Origin: Gigantopelta aegis
Taxonomy: Eukaryota; Mollusca; Gastropoda; Neomphalida; Peltospiridae
Length of the DNA: 64,000 nucleotides
Assembly: GCF_016097555.1 (NCBI RefSeq)
Contig: NC_054702.1
Location: forward strand, 110,895,014-110,959,013
Reading direction: 5' to 3'
Part shown: positions 24,068 through 31,662 of the stretch, one piece after another
Layout: every line of letters begins with the position of its first letter
Numbering within the stretch: position 1 is the stretch's first letter
Translations under genes and position numbers: made by a program
The notes under the pieces: generated by a model
Seen by the model: only the letters and a program-made list of their open reading frames with translations
Database searches by the model: none
Told to the model about the DNA's origin: nothing

Positions 24068-25560
24068 AGTTGCATTGGTAATCATAAAACTAAAAACCAT
24101 GAAGCCACACTGACATCAGTAATCAGATTGTAATAAGTTACAAGGGAGATAATTGAATAATGAACTTGTTCAAAAAAATATAAATATGATTTGTGTATTT
24201 TCACAGTAACTGAAGTACAGTGAAAATATGACTTTTCACCGAATATCACTTTTATGGTTTCTGTAGATCTATATATTTCATAGCTATGTAGAAAATAAAT
24301 ATATACAGTCAAACTTCGATAACTCCACCTTCGATCTCTTGAAAACTTCTATCTCTCGACCTAATGCGACGGTCCCGGTCAAGTTGCTATACAAACTAGT
24401 TATAATAACCTTCAAAAACTCAAACTTCGAACACTCGATAATCTTGATCTCTCTAATTCTTTGGCCATCTCAAAAAGTCAACGTGTGTGGATTGATCAAA
24501 CTGTCGTTGCCCAACAAATGAATTGTCAATCAGGCGAAGCGCACCTGCCTTGGGTGGCCTGGGCTGTCGAGGATTAGGGTGATAATTACAGAAGACTAAA
24601 TCGCCGGGTAAGCAGAAGGAAATGATCCTTTGTGTGGTCGTCGGTGTTTGTACCTGGCGGAGGGCCACGCTACTTAATTACAGACACAGTCTGGTTAACT
24701 TCAAAGAGCACTTGTAATAACTGTTAGTGCTGTTTCTTTTTGCTCTCAAAGGACCGAGTCATGTCAAACTTTAGCTCTGCTATTTATATGTCAGTTTATG
24801 TTTATTAATTACCAGTCATTTAGTTATGTTAGAAACTGATACATACATAGATCGAGCAATCTGGGGAAGGACCCGGTAAGGGAGGGGGGGGGGGGGGGGA
24901 TAGCCAGATCGGTTGTAAATAATTCTGATTTCTTGACATCCAAGCAATCTGGCTAAGGGTCCAGAAATGGCAGGATAGCCAGATTGGAGGAAGAAAGTAG
25001 AGGTGTAAAGCTAAAATTGACAGTAAAAGACATTGAGACGAAATACAAAGCGGTATTTGAGGTGGAGGCAGGTGTATGTAAATGCCTTCGTTTGTGTTTG
25101 TTTTTTCTGTCATTAAATACATGTTTATGCCCAAGCATATATATTTTTAATTCATCTGGGTTATCGTTTTGTTTTGTTATTTACTTACTTTTACAATATA
25201 CGCAAACCAAATATACCAAGCATAGTACAATACTTTTACATTCATCCTAAACTCATACACCAAAAATGTTGATTTTGCAAGGGCAAATTTTAAATTATTT
25301 TTTTAAGAATGTTCCCCAACATTACTGCCCACACACCCCAATATTAGGTTGGTACACTTAAGAAAATGTTATTAAAAGAGAAAGTCCTGTTATTTGTTTT
25401 GGTAATTGTTTTACCATTTTACTGTTTGTTTCAGGTGAACCATCCCGGGGTGATCATGCAGCACGGTCCCACGATGACCCATGTTCACGTGTCGTCGGTT
25501 GTCACCGACCAACATCCCGGGTCAGACCGCTCCATTCTCGTCCAGAACATGCAGTACTAG
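865..25560 (+). CDS. Four-membrane-segment protein, MS4A/CD20-like, six exons
   Basis: Six exons with GT...AG introns join in consistent phase (1,0,0,2,0) into 720 nt, 239 residues plus TAG. Hydrophobic segments lie at about 9-31, 67-89, 95-122 and 164-190. The loop between segments 1 and 2 is ~35 residues and acidic. The loop between segments 3 and 4 carries Cys131, Cys138, Cys140 and Cys158, which could form disulfides. A CC pair (194-195) follows segment 4, and the tail of ~44 residues is rich in His, Val and Pro. No signal peptide is evident. The layout, with PVWLFGLVYAIPGLLGLIG in segment 2 and a cysteine loop before segment 4, resembles MS4A/CD20-type tetraspan membrane proteins; a claudin-like or tetraspanin-like family is an alternative. 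It is expected to be a multi-pass membrane protein. Introns 1, 2, 4 and 5 are large and repeat-filled. The structure is firm; the family is inferred by eye. Confidence 0.8.
2340..2605 (-). repeat. Partial copy of the 29434-30045 repeat family
   Basis: Read on the minus strand, this stretch matches the first ~220 bases of the element at 29434, including its GTAGGACAAAAGTAGGACTG-like T/A-rich core and the ATTACTGTACACT motif. The two copies are in opposite orientation. It lies in intron 1 and codes for nothing. Confidence 0.5.
3061..3467. repeat. Possible short repeat with TATGCCCG/CGGGCATA ends
   Basis: The stretch opens with TATGCCCG and closes with its exact complement CGGGCATA ~400 bp away. 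The opening TATGCCCGTC and the ATTATGGTATGGCGTTGT motif resemble a repeat I recall from molluscan DNA. The right end overlaps the last codons of the LINE fragment, so it could instead be the 3' tail of that LINE. No target duplication was found. Confidence 0.25.
3456..3947 (-). pseudogene. LINE reverse-transcriptase C-terminal fragment
   Basis: An open frame of 163 residues on the minus strand. Motifs such as GIKMLDIINF, LKLTWIR, FWKDVLNSW, NTWYSNKILI and a closing YxxFDTFKAKHNV match the C-terminal region seen after the polymerase domain in L1-like molluscan LINE proteins. The endonuclease and polymerase core are absent and the frame has no proper start, so this is a 5'-truncated copy in intron 1, antisense to the host gene. 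The clade cannot be fixed from this part alone. No poly(A) tail is evident. Confidence 0.6.
4668..6028 (+). repeat. 59-bp minisatellite carrying copies of the exon 2 splice acceptor
   Basis: About 23 tandem units of ~59 bp. Each unit contains TATTTGTTTTACAG followed by GGGTGGCATGCAGTGTC, which is the exon 2 acceptor and first 17 exon bases of the four-membrane-segment gene with one base changed. The last unit is the genuine acceptor at 6028. The unit near 5480-5538 keeps further exon 2 bases (CCTGCTCTA), showing where the repeat came from. Two units have lost the AG (TTTACGGGG) and one has an insertion between the acceptor and the exon part. Confidence 0.85.
6029..6186 (+). CDS. Exon 2 of the four-membrane-segment gene
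   Basis: Acceptor GTTTTACAG|GT, donor CTAGTG|GTAAGT, 158 nt, entering in phase 1 and leaving in phase 0. It encodes the end of membrane segment 1, the acidic loop (VDVSLDDPDLKENYEHA) and the start of segment 2. Directly upstream lie ~22 tandem copies of its own acceptor. Confidence 0.8.
6273..6902. mobile_element. Non-autonomous element with CAGGG(C/T)T...GAAATG ends, copy 1
   Basis: It begins CAGGGTTAGAAATG and ends CATTTCGAGCCCTG, near-perfect inverted repeats. It carries palindromic CATGCACCAGGTGCATG-type motifs near both ends. The same ends and inner motifs recur at 16370-16800, so these are two copies of one family. CAGGG termini fit hAT-like elements, but I could not find an 8-bp target duplication. 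It sits in intron 2 and has no coding capacity. Confidence 0.6.
7502..8397 (-). pseudogene. Degenerate Tc1/mariner transposase
   Basis: Two overlapping minus-strand frames (7663-8397 and 7502-7834) carry Tc1 transposase parts in order. These are an N-terminal helix-turn-helix (KAIALIMQGQSQHRIAQQF), the VVIQGNLTALRYWDQ block before the second catalytic Asp, LQQDNARVC with that Asp, and GPDLNLIEHLWYELE with the catalytic Glu. At least one frameshift near 7700-7760 separates the last two blocks. The first catalytic block is hard to find. I saw no matching terminal inverted repeats, so the ends are lost. It is an old copy in intron 2, antisense to the host gene. Confidence 0.7.
8741..8797 (+). 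CDS. Exon 3 of the four-membrane-segment gene
   Basis: A 57-nt exon of 19 codons between AATTTTGCAG and TATG|GTAAGT, phase 0 at both sides. It encodes YAIPGLLGLIGCCLKSKCM, the second half of membrane segment 2 and a short basic Cys-rich turn. Confidence 0.8.
9073..9416 (+). repeat. SINE-like repeat, long copy in intron 3
   Basis: A tRNA-like head (TTTAGCTCGGTCGGTTGAG) is followed by the body (CACAACTGGTCAAAGG) and the tail GTGCTCTAGTGGTGTCGTTA that recurs in this window. It is a ~340-bp copy. Its tail stops ~18 bases before the exon 4 acceptor. Confidence 0.7.
9435..9574 (+). CDS. Exon 4 of the four-membrane-segment gene
   Basis: 140 nt between TTGTTTTCAG and TGCAA|GTAAGA, entering in phase 0 and leaving in phase 2. 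It encodes membrane segment 3 and the start of the cysteine-bearing loop (C-x6-C-x-C). Confidence 0.8.
10185..10989. mobile_element. Candidate non-autonomous element with CAGG ends
   Basis: The left end CAGGCTTCAACACTAAGG and the reverse complement of the right end, CAGGGCTCGACGTTAAC, align imperfectly. Subterminal GGTCTAGT motifs occur at both sides. The CAGGGCTCGA end type is shared with the 6273 and 16370 elements, but the interior differs. No target duplication was found. It lies in intron 4. Confidence 0.35.
12589..12760 (+). CDS. Exon 5 of the four-membrane-segment gene
   Basis: 172 nt between CTTTTTATAG and TCTGAG|GTACGT. The first G completes the split Lys codon; the exon leaves in phase 0. 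It encodes the rest of the loop with Cys158, membrane segment 4 and the juxtamembrane CC pair. Confidence 0.8.
12815..13110 (+). repeat. SINE-like repeat at the start of intron 5
   Basis: Same family as 9073-9416: head TTTCACTCAGTCGGTTGAG, body AAAGTGCATATAAAAGATC and tail GTGCTCTAGTGGTGTTGTTA. It begins 55 bases after the exon 5 donor. Confidence 0.7.
13798..13860 (+). repeat. Isolated pogo/Tigger-type end
   Basis: TACAGTCAGACCTCTTTCGA resembles the terminal repeat of pogo/Tigger DNA transposons inserted at TA. No partner end was found, so it is a fragment at best. Confidence 0.25.
14280..14500 (+). repeat. 5'-truncated SINE-like repeat
   Basis: Contains the body (GCACCACAACTGGT, ACATATAAAAGATACCTTGC) and tail GTGCTCTAGTGGTGG of the recurrent SINE family; the tRNA-like head is missing. 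A GA-rich microsatellite (about 14506-14601) follows the tail directly. Confidence 0.6.
16370..16800. mobile_element. Non-autonomous element with CAGGGCT...GAAATG ends, copy 2
   Basis: 431 bp, from CAGGGCTAGAAATG to CATTTCGAGCCCTG. It shares inner motifs with 6273-6902, such as GCATGCACCGGTGCATG and the ACACAGTACTTGAAAAAT block. TATTT flanks both sides, which may be a short target duplication or chance. It is non-coding. Confidence 0.65.
17645..18070 (+). repeat. SINE-like repeat with its 3' half tandemly duplicated
   Basis: A tRNA-like head (GACGTAGCCCAGTAGTAAAG and AATCGATCCC) and body precede the tail. The ~120-bp 3' part (TTGGTGCTAATAAAAAAATG through CATTAAATATAAAATTCC) then occurs twice in a row, at about 17829-17947 and 17951-18070, nearly identical. 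The second copy ends in a CTTT tract. Confidence 0.65.
18227..19952 (+). mobile_element. Deleted Tigger/pogo-like DNA transposon
   Basis: The ends are inverted repeats beginning CAGTCAAATCC, and both sides are flanked by TA (18225-18226 and 19953-19954), the normal pogo/Tigger target duplication. Inside is only the first part of a transposase. A segment with AATAACGGCCTTT and TGGCCAGTCTA is present twice (about 19320 and 19545). It is an internally deleted, non-autonomous copy in intron 5. Confidence 0.7.
19090..19344 (+). pseudogene. Tigger transposase N-terminal fragment (CENP-B-type HTH)
   Basis: 84 codons from ATG. The first ~65 residues show the CENP-B/Tigger-type DNA-binding start: MANKRKGNDLSLAQKYDEI, then VEKALSEWFSVARQKDIPIS followed by GPI. 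In full elements this binds the terminal repeats and is followed by a second HTH and a DDD catalytic domain, both missing here. The last ~20 residues are unrelated tail, so the frame ends by deletion. It lies within the 18227-19952 element. Confidence 0.7.
21669..21728. repeat. TG microsatellite
   Basis: About 50 bases of TG repeats ending TATATA. The Tc1 element that follows is inserted at its TA end. Confidence 0.9.
21729..23213 (+). mobile_element. Nearly complete Tc1-like DNA transposon
   Basis: 1485 bp. The ends are inverted repeats beginning CTGAACAAAA and continuing AAGAAACTTC, and a TA dinucleotide flanks each side (21727-21728 and 23214-23215). A single transposase frame fills the middle. 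The element split a microsatellite, leaving TG repeats on the left and TA/CA repeats on the right. Clean ends and a nearly open frame argue for a fairly recent insertion in intron 5. Confidence 0.85.
21999..23015 (+). pseudogene. Tc1-like DD35E transposase with one in-frame stop
   Basis: A 339-codon frame encoding a cut-and-paste transposase. An N-terminal paired-type HTH (NLRERAIGMLDAGMSTADVA) and a second HTH (RISGQTVRNRLRENGL) bind the terminal repeats. The catalytic triad is visible as FSDESRF, FQHDNVTSH and SPDLNPIEH. By hand count 35 residues separate the second Asp from the Glu, one more than the usual DD34E. The frame is interrupted once, by TGA at 22413-22415. This falls where related proteins have a basic residue before WNTVLFSDE, consistent with a CGA-to-TGA change at a CpG. 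The frame then runs open to the TAA at 23015. A GGSVMVWAA block confirms the family. Confidence 0.85.
23214..23372. repeat. Compound TA/CA/GA microsatellite
   Basis: TA repeats (23214-23238), a further TA stretch near 23257-23270, then CA-rich repeats and a GA tract. It is the other half of the microsatellite split by the Tc1 insertion. Any open frames across it are low-complexity artefacts. Confidence 0.9.
23373..24303. other. Intron 5 sequence without recognised gene
   Basis: AT-rich, with a poly(A) run near 24040-24062. The motif AAACTAGGGTCTGTCACT at 23448-23465 recurs in the same orientation at 27711-27728 and may be one end of an unidentified repeat. Confidence 0.4.
24304..24520 (+). 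repeat. Pogo/Tigger-type end fragment
   Basis: TACAGTCAAACTTCGATAAC followed by repeated CGA-rich motifs (TCTCTCGACC, CTTCGAACACTCGAT), typical of a Tigger-like left end. No matching right end was found. Confidence 0.35.
25435..25560 (+). CDS. Exon 6 (last coding exon) of the four-membrane-segment gene
   Basis: Acceptor TTTGTTTCAG|GTGAAC, 41 codons and TAG. It encodes the His/Val/Pro-rich cytoplasmic-type tail (HPGVIMQHGPTMTHVHVSSV) that ends NMQY. It is more GC-rich than its surroundings. Confidence 0.8.
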   Translation: MNHPGVIMQHGPTMTHVHVSSVVTDQHPGSDRSILVQNMQY

Positions 25561-25900
25561 CTGCAAACATGGTGAAGCAACTAGCCACGATGTAATAACT
25601 GCAAAAAAACTAACGTTTTTACTAACAACGTAGGTGTATAGTAGAGAACTGTACAAAACAACTTCATTATTTTCCTAATGGTTGTCACTGTGGTGTGAAA
25701 ATCTTTGTTTAAATCGGCTAGCACAGTTACAAATACGCGGCGAGATTTAGAAGTTATACTAGGTTTTATATTTTGAGGTTTTATTTTATCTTTGTTCATC
25801 ATTTAAGCATAATAATTAATTTTGGCTATTATCATCCCACCCCGTTTCATATTTACAGGTAGGGGCTATTCTGAATGAAACACCAAGATCTTCCACTGGA

Positions 25901-25910
25901 AATAAATAAA
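25901..25910 (+). promoter_or_regulatory. Overlapping AATAAA polyadenylation signals
   Basis: AATAAATAAA lies ~340 bases after the stop codon, a plausible 3' end for the four-membrane-segment gene. More distal AT-rich sites cannot be excluded. Confidence 0.45.
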
Positions 25911-25920
25911 CAGTATATTT

Positions 25921-28179
25921 TTTACATTATTTTGTGATGTCATTTCATGGTTCCATAATTTAATTAAAAATATCAGTTAAAACTTTATTTTACCTGTCCA
26001 TGCTCACTCATGTAGTACAAATTGTGAAGATTAACTACTTGAAATGTATGCAACAGGTTTTTAAAAAACTTTTAATGATGTAACAAACTCACATGAAAAG
26101 TGATGGGCAATGGATACTGTTTTATTCTGTTCCTGTTCGTCATTTTGTTTCCTAACGACCAATTTAAAAAATAAAATTCACTTCAGAATTACATGTTACT
26201 GCACATAGTCAAGTGGCAGTGTGTACTTAATCTCTAGTTTATTTGTTAGCAGGTGCATTTTGGGATAGGAAAGTGCTTGTTTTTAAGAAGTTGCTTAAGA
26301 AATGCTTGGATTCCTCTTTGATTTGAATTATTTTCTACACATTACTGAGGCTTTTTTTCTTCTTAAAAATTGCAATTTCAAATATATATTTTTTATTTAT
26401 CAATTTAATATAGATCAATTGCATTATTTTTCTTCCAACAACATATGATTGAATATTCTTTAAATGCAGACATGTATATGTATATGACTATATGTATATG
26501 TATATGACTATATGTATATGTATTAACTTAGTATAAATGTTCAAAACGTTGGGGTGAGAATATATTTTAAAACATGACATCGGACTTGTTTGTCAAGACA
26601 GTTAATCATATATATTCAGTGTAAAACCACAAGTTTGTTAAGGCAATTGTGTTTTTATTTTCAAATGACAAAATGGTAGGCAAGATTACAGTTTTGTTTT
26701 ATAAAATATTTCTTTTGAAGAATATTTTTGAAATTCACCACAAATGTTTGTTAAATATTGAGTTTATTATTAACTTTTTGTACAGAAATATCAAGATCGG
26801 TGTGTATTTTTGAAATTAATAATTGTGTTTTTGAAACAATTTTAATTCCAAATACAAAAACACCGTATACATTGCATAAGTGCTAAAACATATTTTACTA
26901 TATTTGTTTTCAAATAATTGTGTGAAATTTCAGTCCTTTATTTTTATTGTTTAGTAAAATATCAGATTTAGTTTTATCTGAAAAGACAAAACACTCGAAG
27001 TGCCCTTTATTTTTTCACAATTACACGACCATTTGTATGGGTAACTATCATGAATGCTATCATTTATTACCCATTGAGTATTGTTCTCTAAATTTAACTG
27101 TCAAATTTTATCACTGTTTCATAGTAGTCAAACAACGTTTTATGTTTTTTGTAATTAATTTTTCTTATGCATTTTTTCAAGAAGAAAAAATTAATATTTT
27201 CCTCATGTTCACAGTGACAGATTTTTTTTTAGAAAGATCAAACTGAAAGAAAATTCACTTAACTGTTTAAGGAGTTTTAGACTATTAACTACTCAGTTGC
27301 CCTACCCCCACCCCCCTCCAAAGAAAAAATCATGTAAAAGTTATATAAACTGTAACTACAAAAGCAGTTTAACATGTTTTTAATTTTGAGACTGAGCTAG
27401 CAGTAACACAATGTAATACTTTCAAAGCTGCACACCTTAGTTTCAGCCCGTGAAAATGGCCATTTAAGTTTGATTTATCTTCATGCCTTAAGAATAAAGA
27501 GAAAAGAGTCTTGTGACTTTGAAATGGGGAAATTCCCTCAGAACATAGACAAACGCTTGGGTTTATAACTGTTAATTCTCACAGGTACATGTCTTTTTAG
27601 AATTATGAAAAATGTATTTTGAGGTATGTCCGAAAATGGATATGCTAAACAAATTTAGTTTATATTATCAAATATGGCTCCAATAATGAAAAATATGTTG
27701 TCGTGTTTTAAAACTAGGGTCTGTCACTTTAAAAGGATACAGTTGATTTTGTAACCTGTATAGGCCTATAATATGTCCGCATTCAGATTTTTTGTCTTTC
27801 TATGACTTTTGATATGCTATTTACCAACATTTATTCTTTTTGCTAATAATCTATGCACCTGAAATAAAAAACGTATTACCTGTTTTGTTTTGTTTTTTTG
27901 TTTTGCAAGTCCAGCATTTAACAATTAGCAAGTTTAATTGTCAAAGTAAGTATTTATATACATGTACTTTGTTTACCAAAACGATTGGTATGCGAACGTA
28001 TTGTCTGAACCTACTTTTCATATTAGAATATTTTAGAACCTAAAGTCGGTCATTTTATTCAGGACTGCATCATCCATGCATACATTTTTGGGATATTTGG
28101 TGTATCTTTTCAATCCAATCACACAGATTTCCTCATGTAAACGAGATATATACGACCTTTTCAGGGGCCAGACTTGTGA
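25921..28179. other. AT-rich stretch, possible 3' UTR, no gene seen
   Basis: Very AT-rich with a short TATATGTATATGAC tandem at about 26470-26525. Open frames here are short and low in complexity. The beginning could be extended 3' UTR. Confidence 0.4.
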
Positions 28180-28185
28180 CATCAC

Positions 28186-28363
28186 CAGGGGCGTGCGCAG
28201 GAAATTTTGCAAGGGGGGGGGGGTCGAGGTGTCTGGCAAAGCCCGACACTGCAAGTGCCGCAGGCGCAAAACCCGTGGCGGGGGGGGGTCTGGGGGGATA
28301 TGAAAAAAAAAAATCCCCTTGAGCGGGGGGAGGGGGGGGGGGTCGACCCCCAACCCACCCCTG
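28186..28363. mobile_element. 178-bp non-autonomous element with CAGGGG/CCCCTG ends
   Basis: It begins CAGGGGCGTGCGCAGG and ends CACCCCTG, flanked on both sides by the 6-bp direct repeat CATCAC (28180-28185 and 28364-28369). Inside are several G runs around GGTCGAGG and GGGTCGACCC. The GTGCGCAGGAAATTTTG start resembles a repeat I recall from marine invertebrates. It is non-coding. Confidence 0.6.
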
Positions 28364-29433
28364 CATCACGAATTACGAATACCCAGTTCCTTGCTAGTTA
28401 GTTGTGAACTAAAATCTTAATTACAGGGCTCGAATTTAAAGGTGGACACAAAGACAATTGACCCCTCCGTATGACGAGTTAACCACGCCCCCCGTCACAC
28501 GTGATGCAAGGTTAGACAAACTTTCAATAATGGCTGCCGATTCGCATAGGTCGATGGCAAAATCAACCGATCTCGTTTTCTCCTTAATGTATTTAGAAAT
28601 ATCGTTGTTTAATTAAAAAGCCGACAAGAGGAGACATTCAAGTGTTTCATTACAGGGTACATTTACGATGACAACGTGATTTAAATCGACGAAACCATTT
28701 TTACTTCAGTAAATCGAAGCACAAGAACACGGAAGTGACGAACGTCGAATGCAAGCAAAAGATGATTTAAAACATCCTATGCTAACTTTTGTCAGAACTG
28801 ACAAATTTGTTTCGTTTTTCTTCTTTTTCATCTTAAGTTTCGTTGTTGTTCTACTTTCATATTTATGGAATGCCGAGGTACAAGTGAATAGAAGGCGCGG
28901 CGACGACCCGGCCTCGACTTGTTTAAAACCGTGGCGTCTTTATTTTCGGTCGGGTTGCCTTAAATGTTTTGTTTGTCTTTTTTTTAAAAAGGGGGGCGGG
29001 AGCGGGGGCGGGAGCGGGGGCGTGAGCAGTAACATTGAAATACAAGGCTTTGGGGAATGCCATCAGTGTATTATAATTTTATGTATGAAAGGTTACAAAA
29101 CTATAGCAGGATACAGTCGCATGTGCAAAATTATGCAAGGAGTGGTTTAGATTGTGGGATTGCGAAGTTTATGTGGGTGTATGCTTACATAGCTGCACTG
29201 CTTGAACCAACCGATACACGGCACTTGTCCTATTTATGAAACCAAAGCCATACACGAAATTTAAAAAAAAAAAAAAAAAAATCACAACTGGCATAGCCAG
29301 AGGGCGAGTTGGTGGGGACCACATCTTTGGGCCTCCAGTTATGTATACTAACATATTGGCCCGTCTTCGTTCTGACAAGACATATTAGGACTCTTTACGT
29401 TTGGGTGCCCCATCCCCTCTATATAAAATCAGG

Positions 29434-30045
29434 CTGTCCAGCACACCCTTTTGAAAAAGTTGGACACAATTAGGAATGAAAACGTAGGACAAAAGTAGGA
29501 CTGAAACAGTACATAGCGACATTATTCATGCTCAAAACACCTTTTTATGTGGTGGACATGTATTTTGTGTTCTATCAAAAATAATGTGATCTTGTGTAAC
29601 GGTCACGTTAAACAGTTATTTCAAATTACTGTACACTATATTAATCAATATACATATTTACATGCATAGGAATGCTGATGCACAGTAAAACCGTTAACAT
29701 GATTAATTTAAGTATTCCATAATGTATTATAGATTCTGAAGTCATACATACACATTGTACATTATAATCATGTTAATCATTGGAAAATATGTTGGCTTTG
29801 AGGGTGTAATTTTAATATGTTGAGATTATATGGTGCCACAAATTGGGAGATATATCTTGCTGCCAAGAAAAATTTAAATAATTCCCATAACTGATGACTT
29901 TTATAATAACACAAGGAATATGCACACTAACAGCAATTCGTGGCATTTTCAAACAAAAAAGTAAAAAAAACTAAGTATTCTGAAGAAAAAGTAGGAAAAA
30001 TAGGACAAAGACCAAAAAGTACGAAACAGTAGGATAGCTGGACAG
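29434..30045 (+). mobile_element. Candidate non-autonomous element with CTGTCCAGC ends
   Basis: It starts CTGTCCAGC and ends GCTGGACAG. AGTAGGACAAAAGT-type motifs lie near both ends. The first ~220 bases recur inverted at 2340-2605. No transposase and no clear target duplication were found. Confidence 0.4.
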
Positions 30046-30358
30046 TCTGTAAAATATTTGCCAATTAAGCCAGTACAACACGGTGTTTAAATAAATTATA
30101 AACTCATGTGTTGTGGCAACAACTGCTGGGAATCAAACTAAGCTTCTGGCCCCCACAACCCAATCAATCTCAATCTCTCTCACTCGCTCACTCACTCACA
30201 AACATACACATTAGTTATCCTACTGTCACACAAAATGTACTCAAAAAGCTTTACCTGTCCTAGAGGCATAGGCAGATAAAAAAAATAGTAATAAATATTA
30301 TAAGACAACCCATGCCTATTGAACAATAATAATACAAAATAAAAAATTTATTAAAAAA

Positions 30359-30360
<2 letters not shown>

Positions 30361-30408
<48 letters not shown>
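30361..30408. repeat. TA microsatellite
   Basis: About 24 TA units directly upstream of the Penelope-like fragment. Confidence 0.9.
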
Positions 30409-30411
<3 letters not shown>

Positions 30412-30424
30412 TAAATAGTAAGAG

Positions 30425-30900
30425 ACAAAGCAAAAACTTGAAACAGATACTGACAAAAGCACGATTTGAATCTACAACAGTAGAACATAAATGCAAAGTC
30501 AAAAAGTGTAACCGAAGTAACTGTGGTACATGCCAACATATTTTTAGAAGGCACACATATAGAATTCAACCACAAAGGTTTATTTTGGGTACACAGGGAT
30601 ATGGATTGTTCGGTTAAAAATGTTATTTATGTAATTACATGCCAAGGTTGCAAAGAACAATACATTGGTCATACCACTCGGCTGAGAGCCAGAGTACGCG
30701 TACACAAATAGCAAATAAAACAACCTGAAACAAGATCAATTCCTTGAGTTCACATTTAAATACATGTGCGGCACAAAAAGATATTAAATTCACCATTTTC
30801 CCATTTTATCTCATGGATACCAATGATGAAATGAAAAGAAAGACAAAGGAAATGTATTTTATTAGAAAGTTTTGTCCATTTCATAATGCTCTTCGTTAGA
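30425..30900 (+). pseudogene. Penelope-like retroelement fragment, GIY-YIG end
   Basis: Translated pieces show the C-terminal part of a Penelope-like protein. There is a CKVKKCNRSNCGTC-type cysteine motif, then VIYVITCQGCKEQYIGHTTR, which is the GIY-YIG endonuclease core with the CCHH-like cysteines. Near the end is a FYLMDTNDEMKRKTKEMYFI block. The family's reverse transcriptase is absent. It is an old, broken fragment. Confidence 0.6.
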
Positions 30901-31615
30901 TAAAAGCAACAATGACGTAATGGCGAACACCCAAAAATTATCTCCCCCTTAGGGGTCGCGTTGTCACTATACACCCTAGAGTCTAGCTTTAAACAGCTGT
31001 TCAGTAGTGTGATTAGAAGCCAGTGGTCGTATAAAATTACTTGTCCACGTCTGTACGAACAGGAAAAGTGGTCATATTTTTTCAGACGATGAAGCATTGC
31101 ACAAAGAATGTCTGGACTGCATAACGGATCTAGTATATGACAAAATACAACAACAACAACAAAAAACAAAAAACAAAACAAACAGTGAATCGCTGAAAAA
31201 CTAGGCGTTTGTAATGTAGGTCATTGCCAAAAACCTATCCATTCTCGGTGTGTGGATTTAAAACAAAATTAATTATTTAGATATTATTTGAATAAAATCT
31301 AGTTGAAATATTATATTTTCTTCCTTTTATGTATGCTATGTGGACATTTGTTTATTTGTGTTTTGTTCACTGCTTTTTGGTGAGGGGGAGGGTTTAGGTG
31401 AGTTCGTCCTACCCCCCCCCCCATGGCCTTGATCATGTTTGTTGTCGATATTTAATTAATTAATTAATTTATTTTTAATCAATAATTTCACAGACTAAAA
31501 GAAAAAATGTTTTAGAAACAACACTTTTTTTTATTTATGTACAGGGCCAGCAGAGTATTTGAAAGTGGGGATGGGGTGGGGGTACTTATAGTGTGCTGTT
31601 TGTTAAAAGGTTGTG

Positions 31616-31662
<47 letters not shown>

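Noticed and set aside
28749-29150. 133-codon frame with a hydrophobic stretch (FFFFILSFVVVLLSYLW)
   Set aside because: Could mimic a membrane protein, but it ends in a G-rich low-complexity run and has no supporting exon or family motif.
30260-30575. Minus-strand frames with IYIYIY runs
   Set aside because: TA microsatellite plus the antisense of the Penelope-like fragment.
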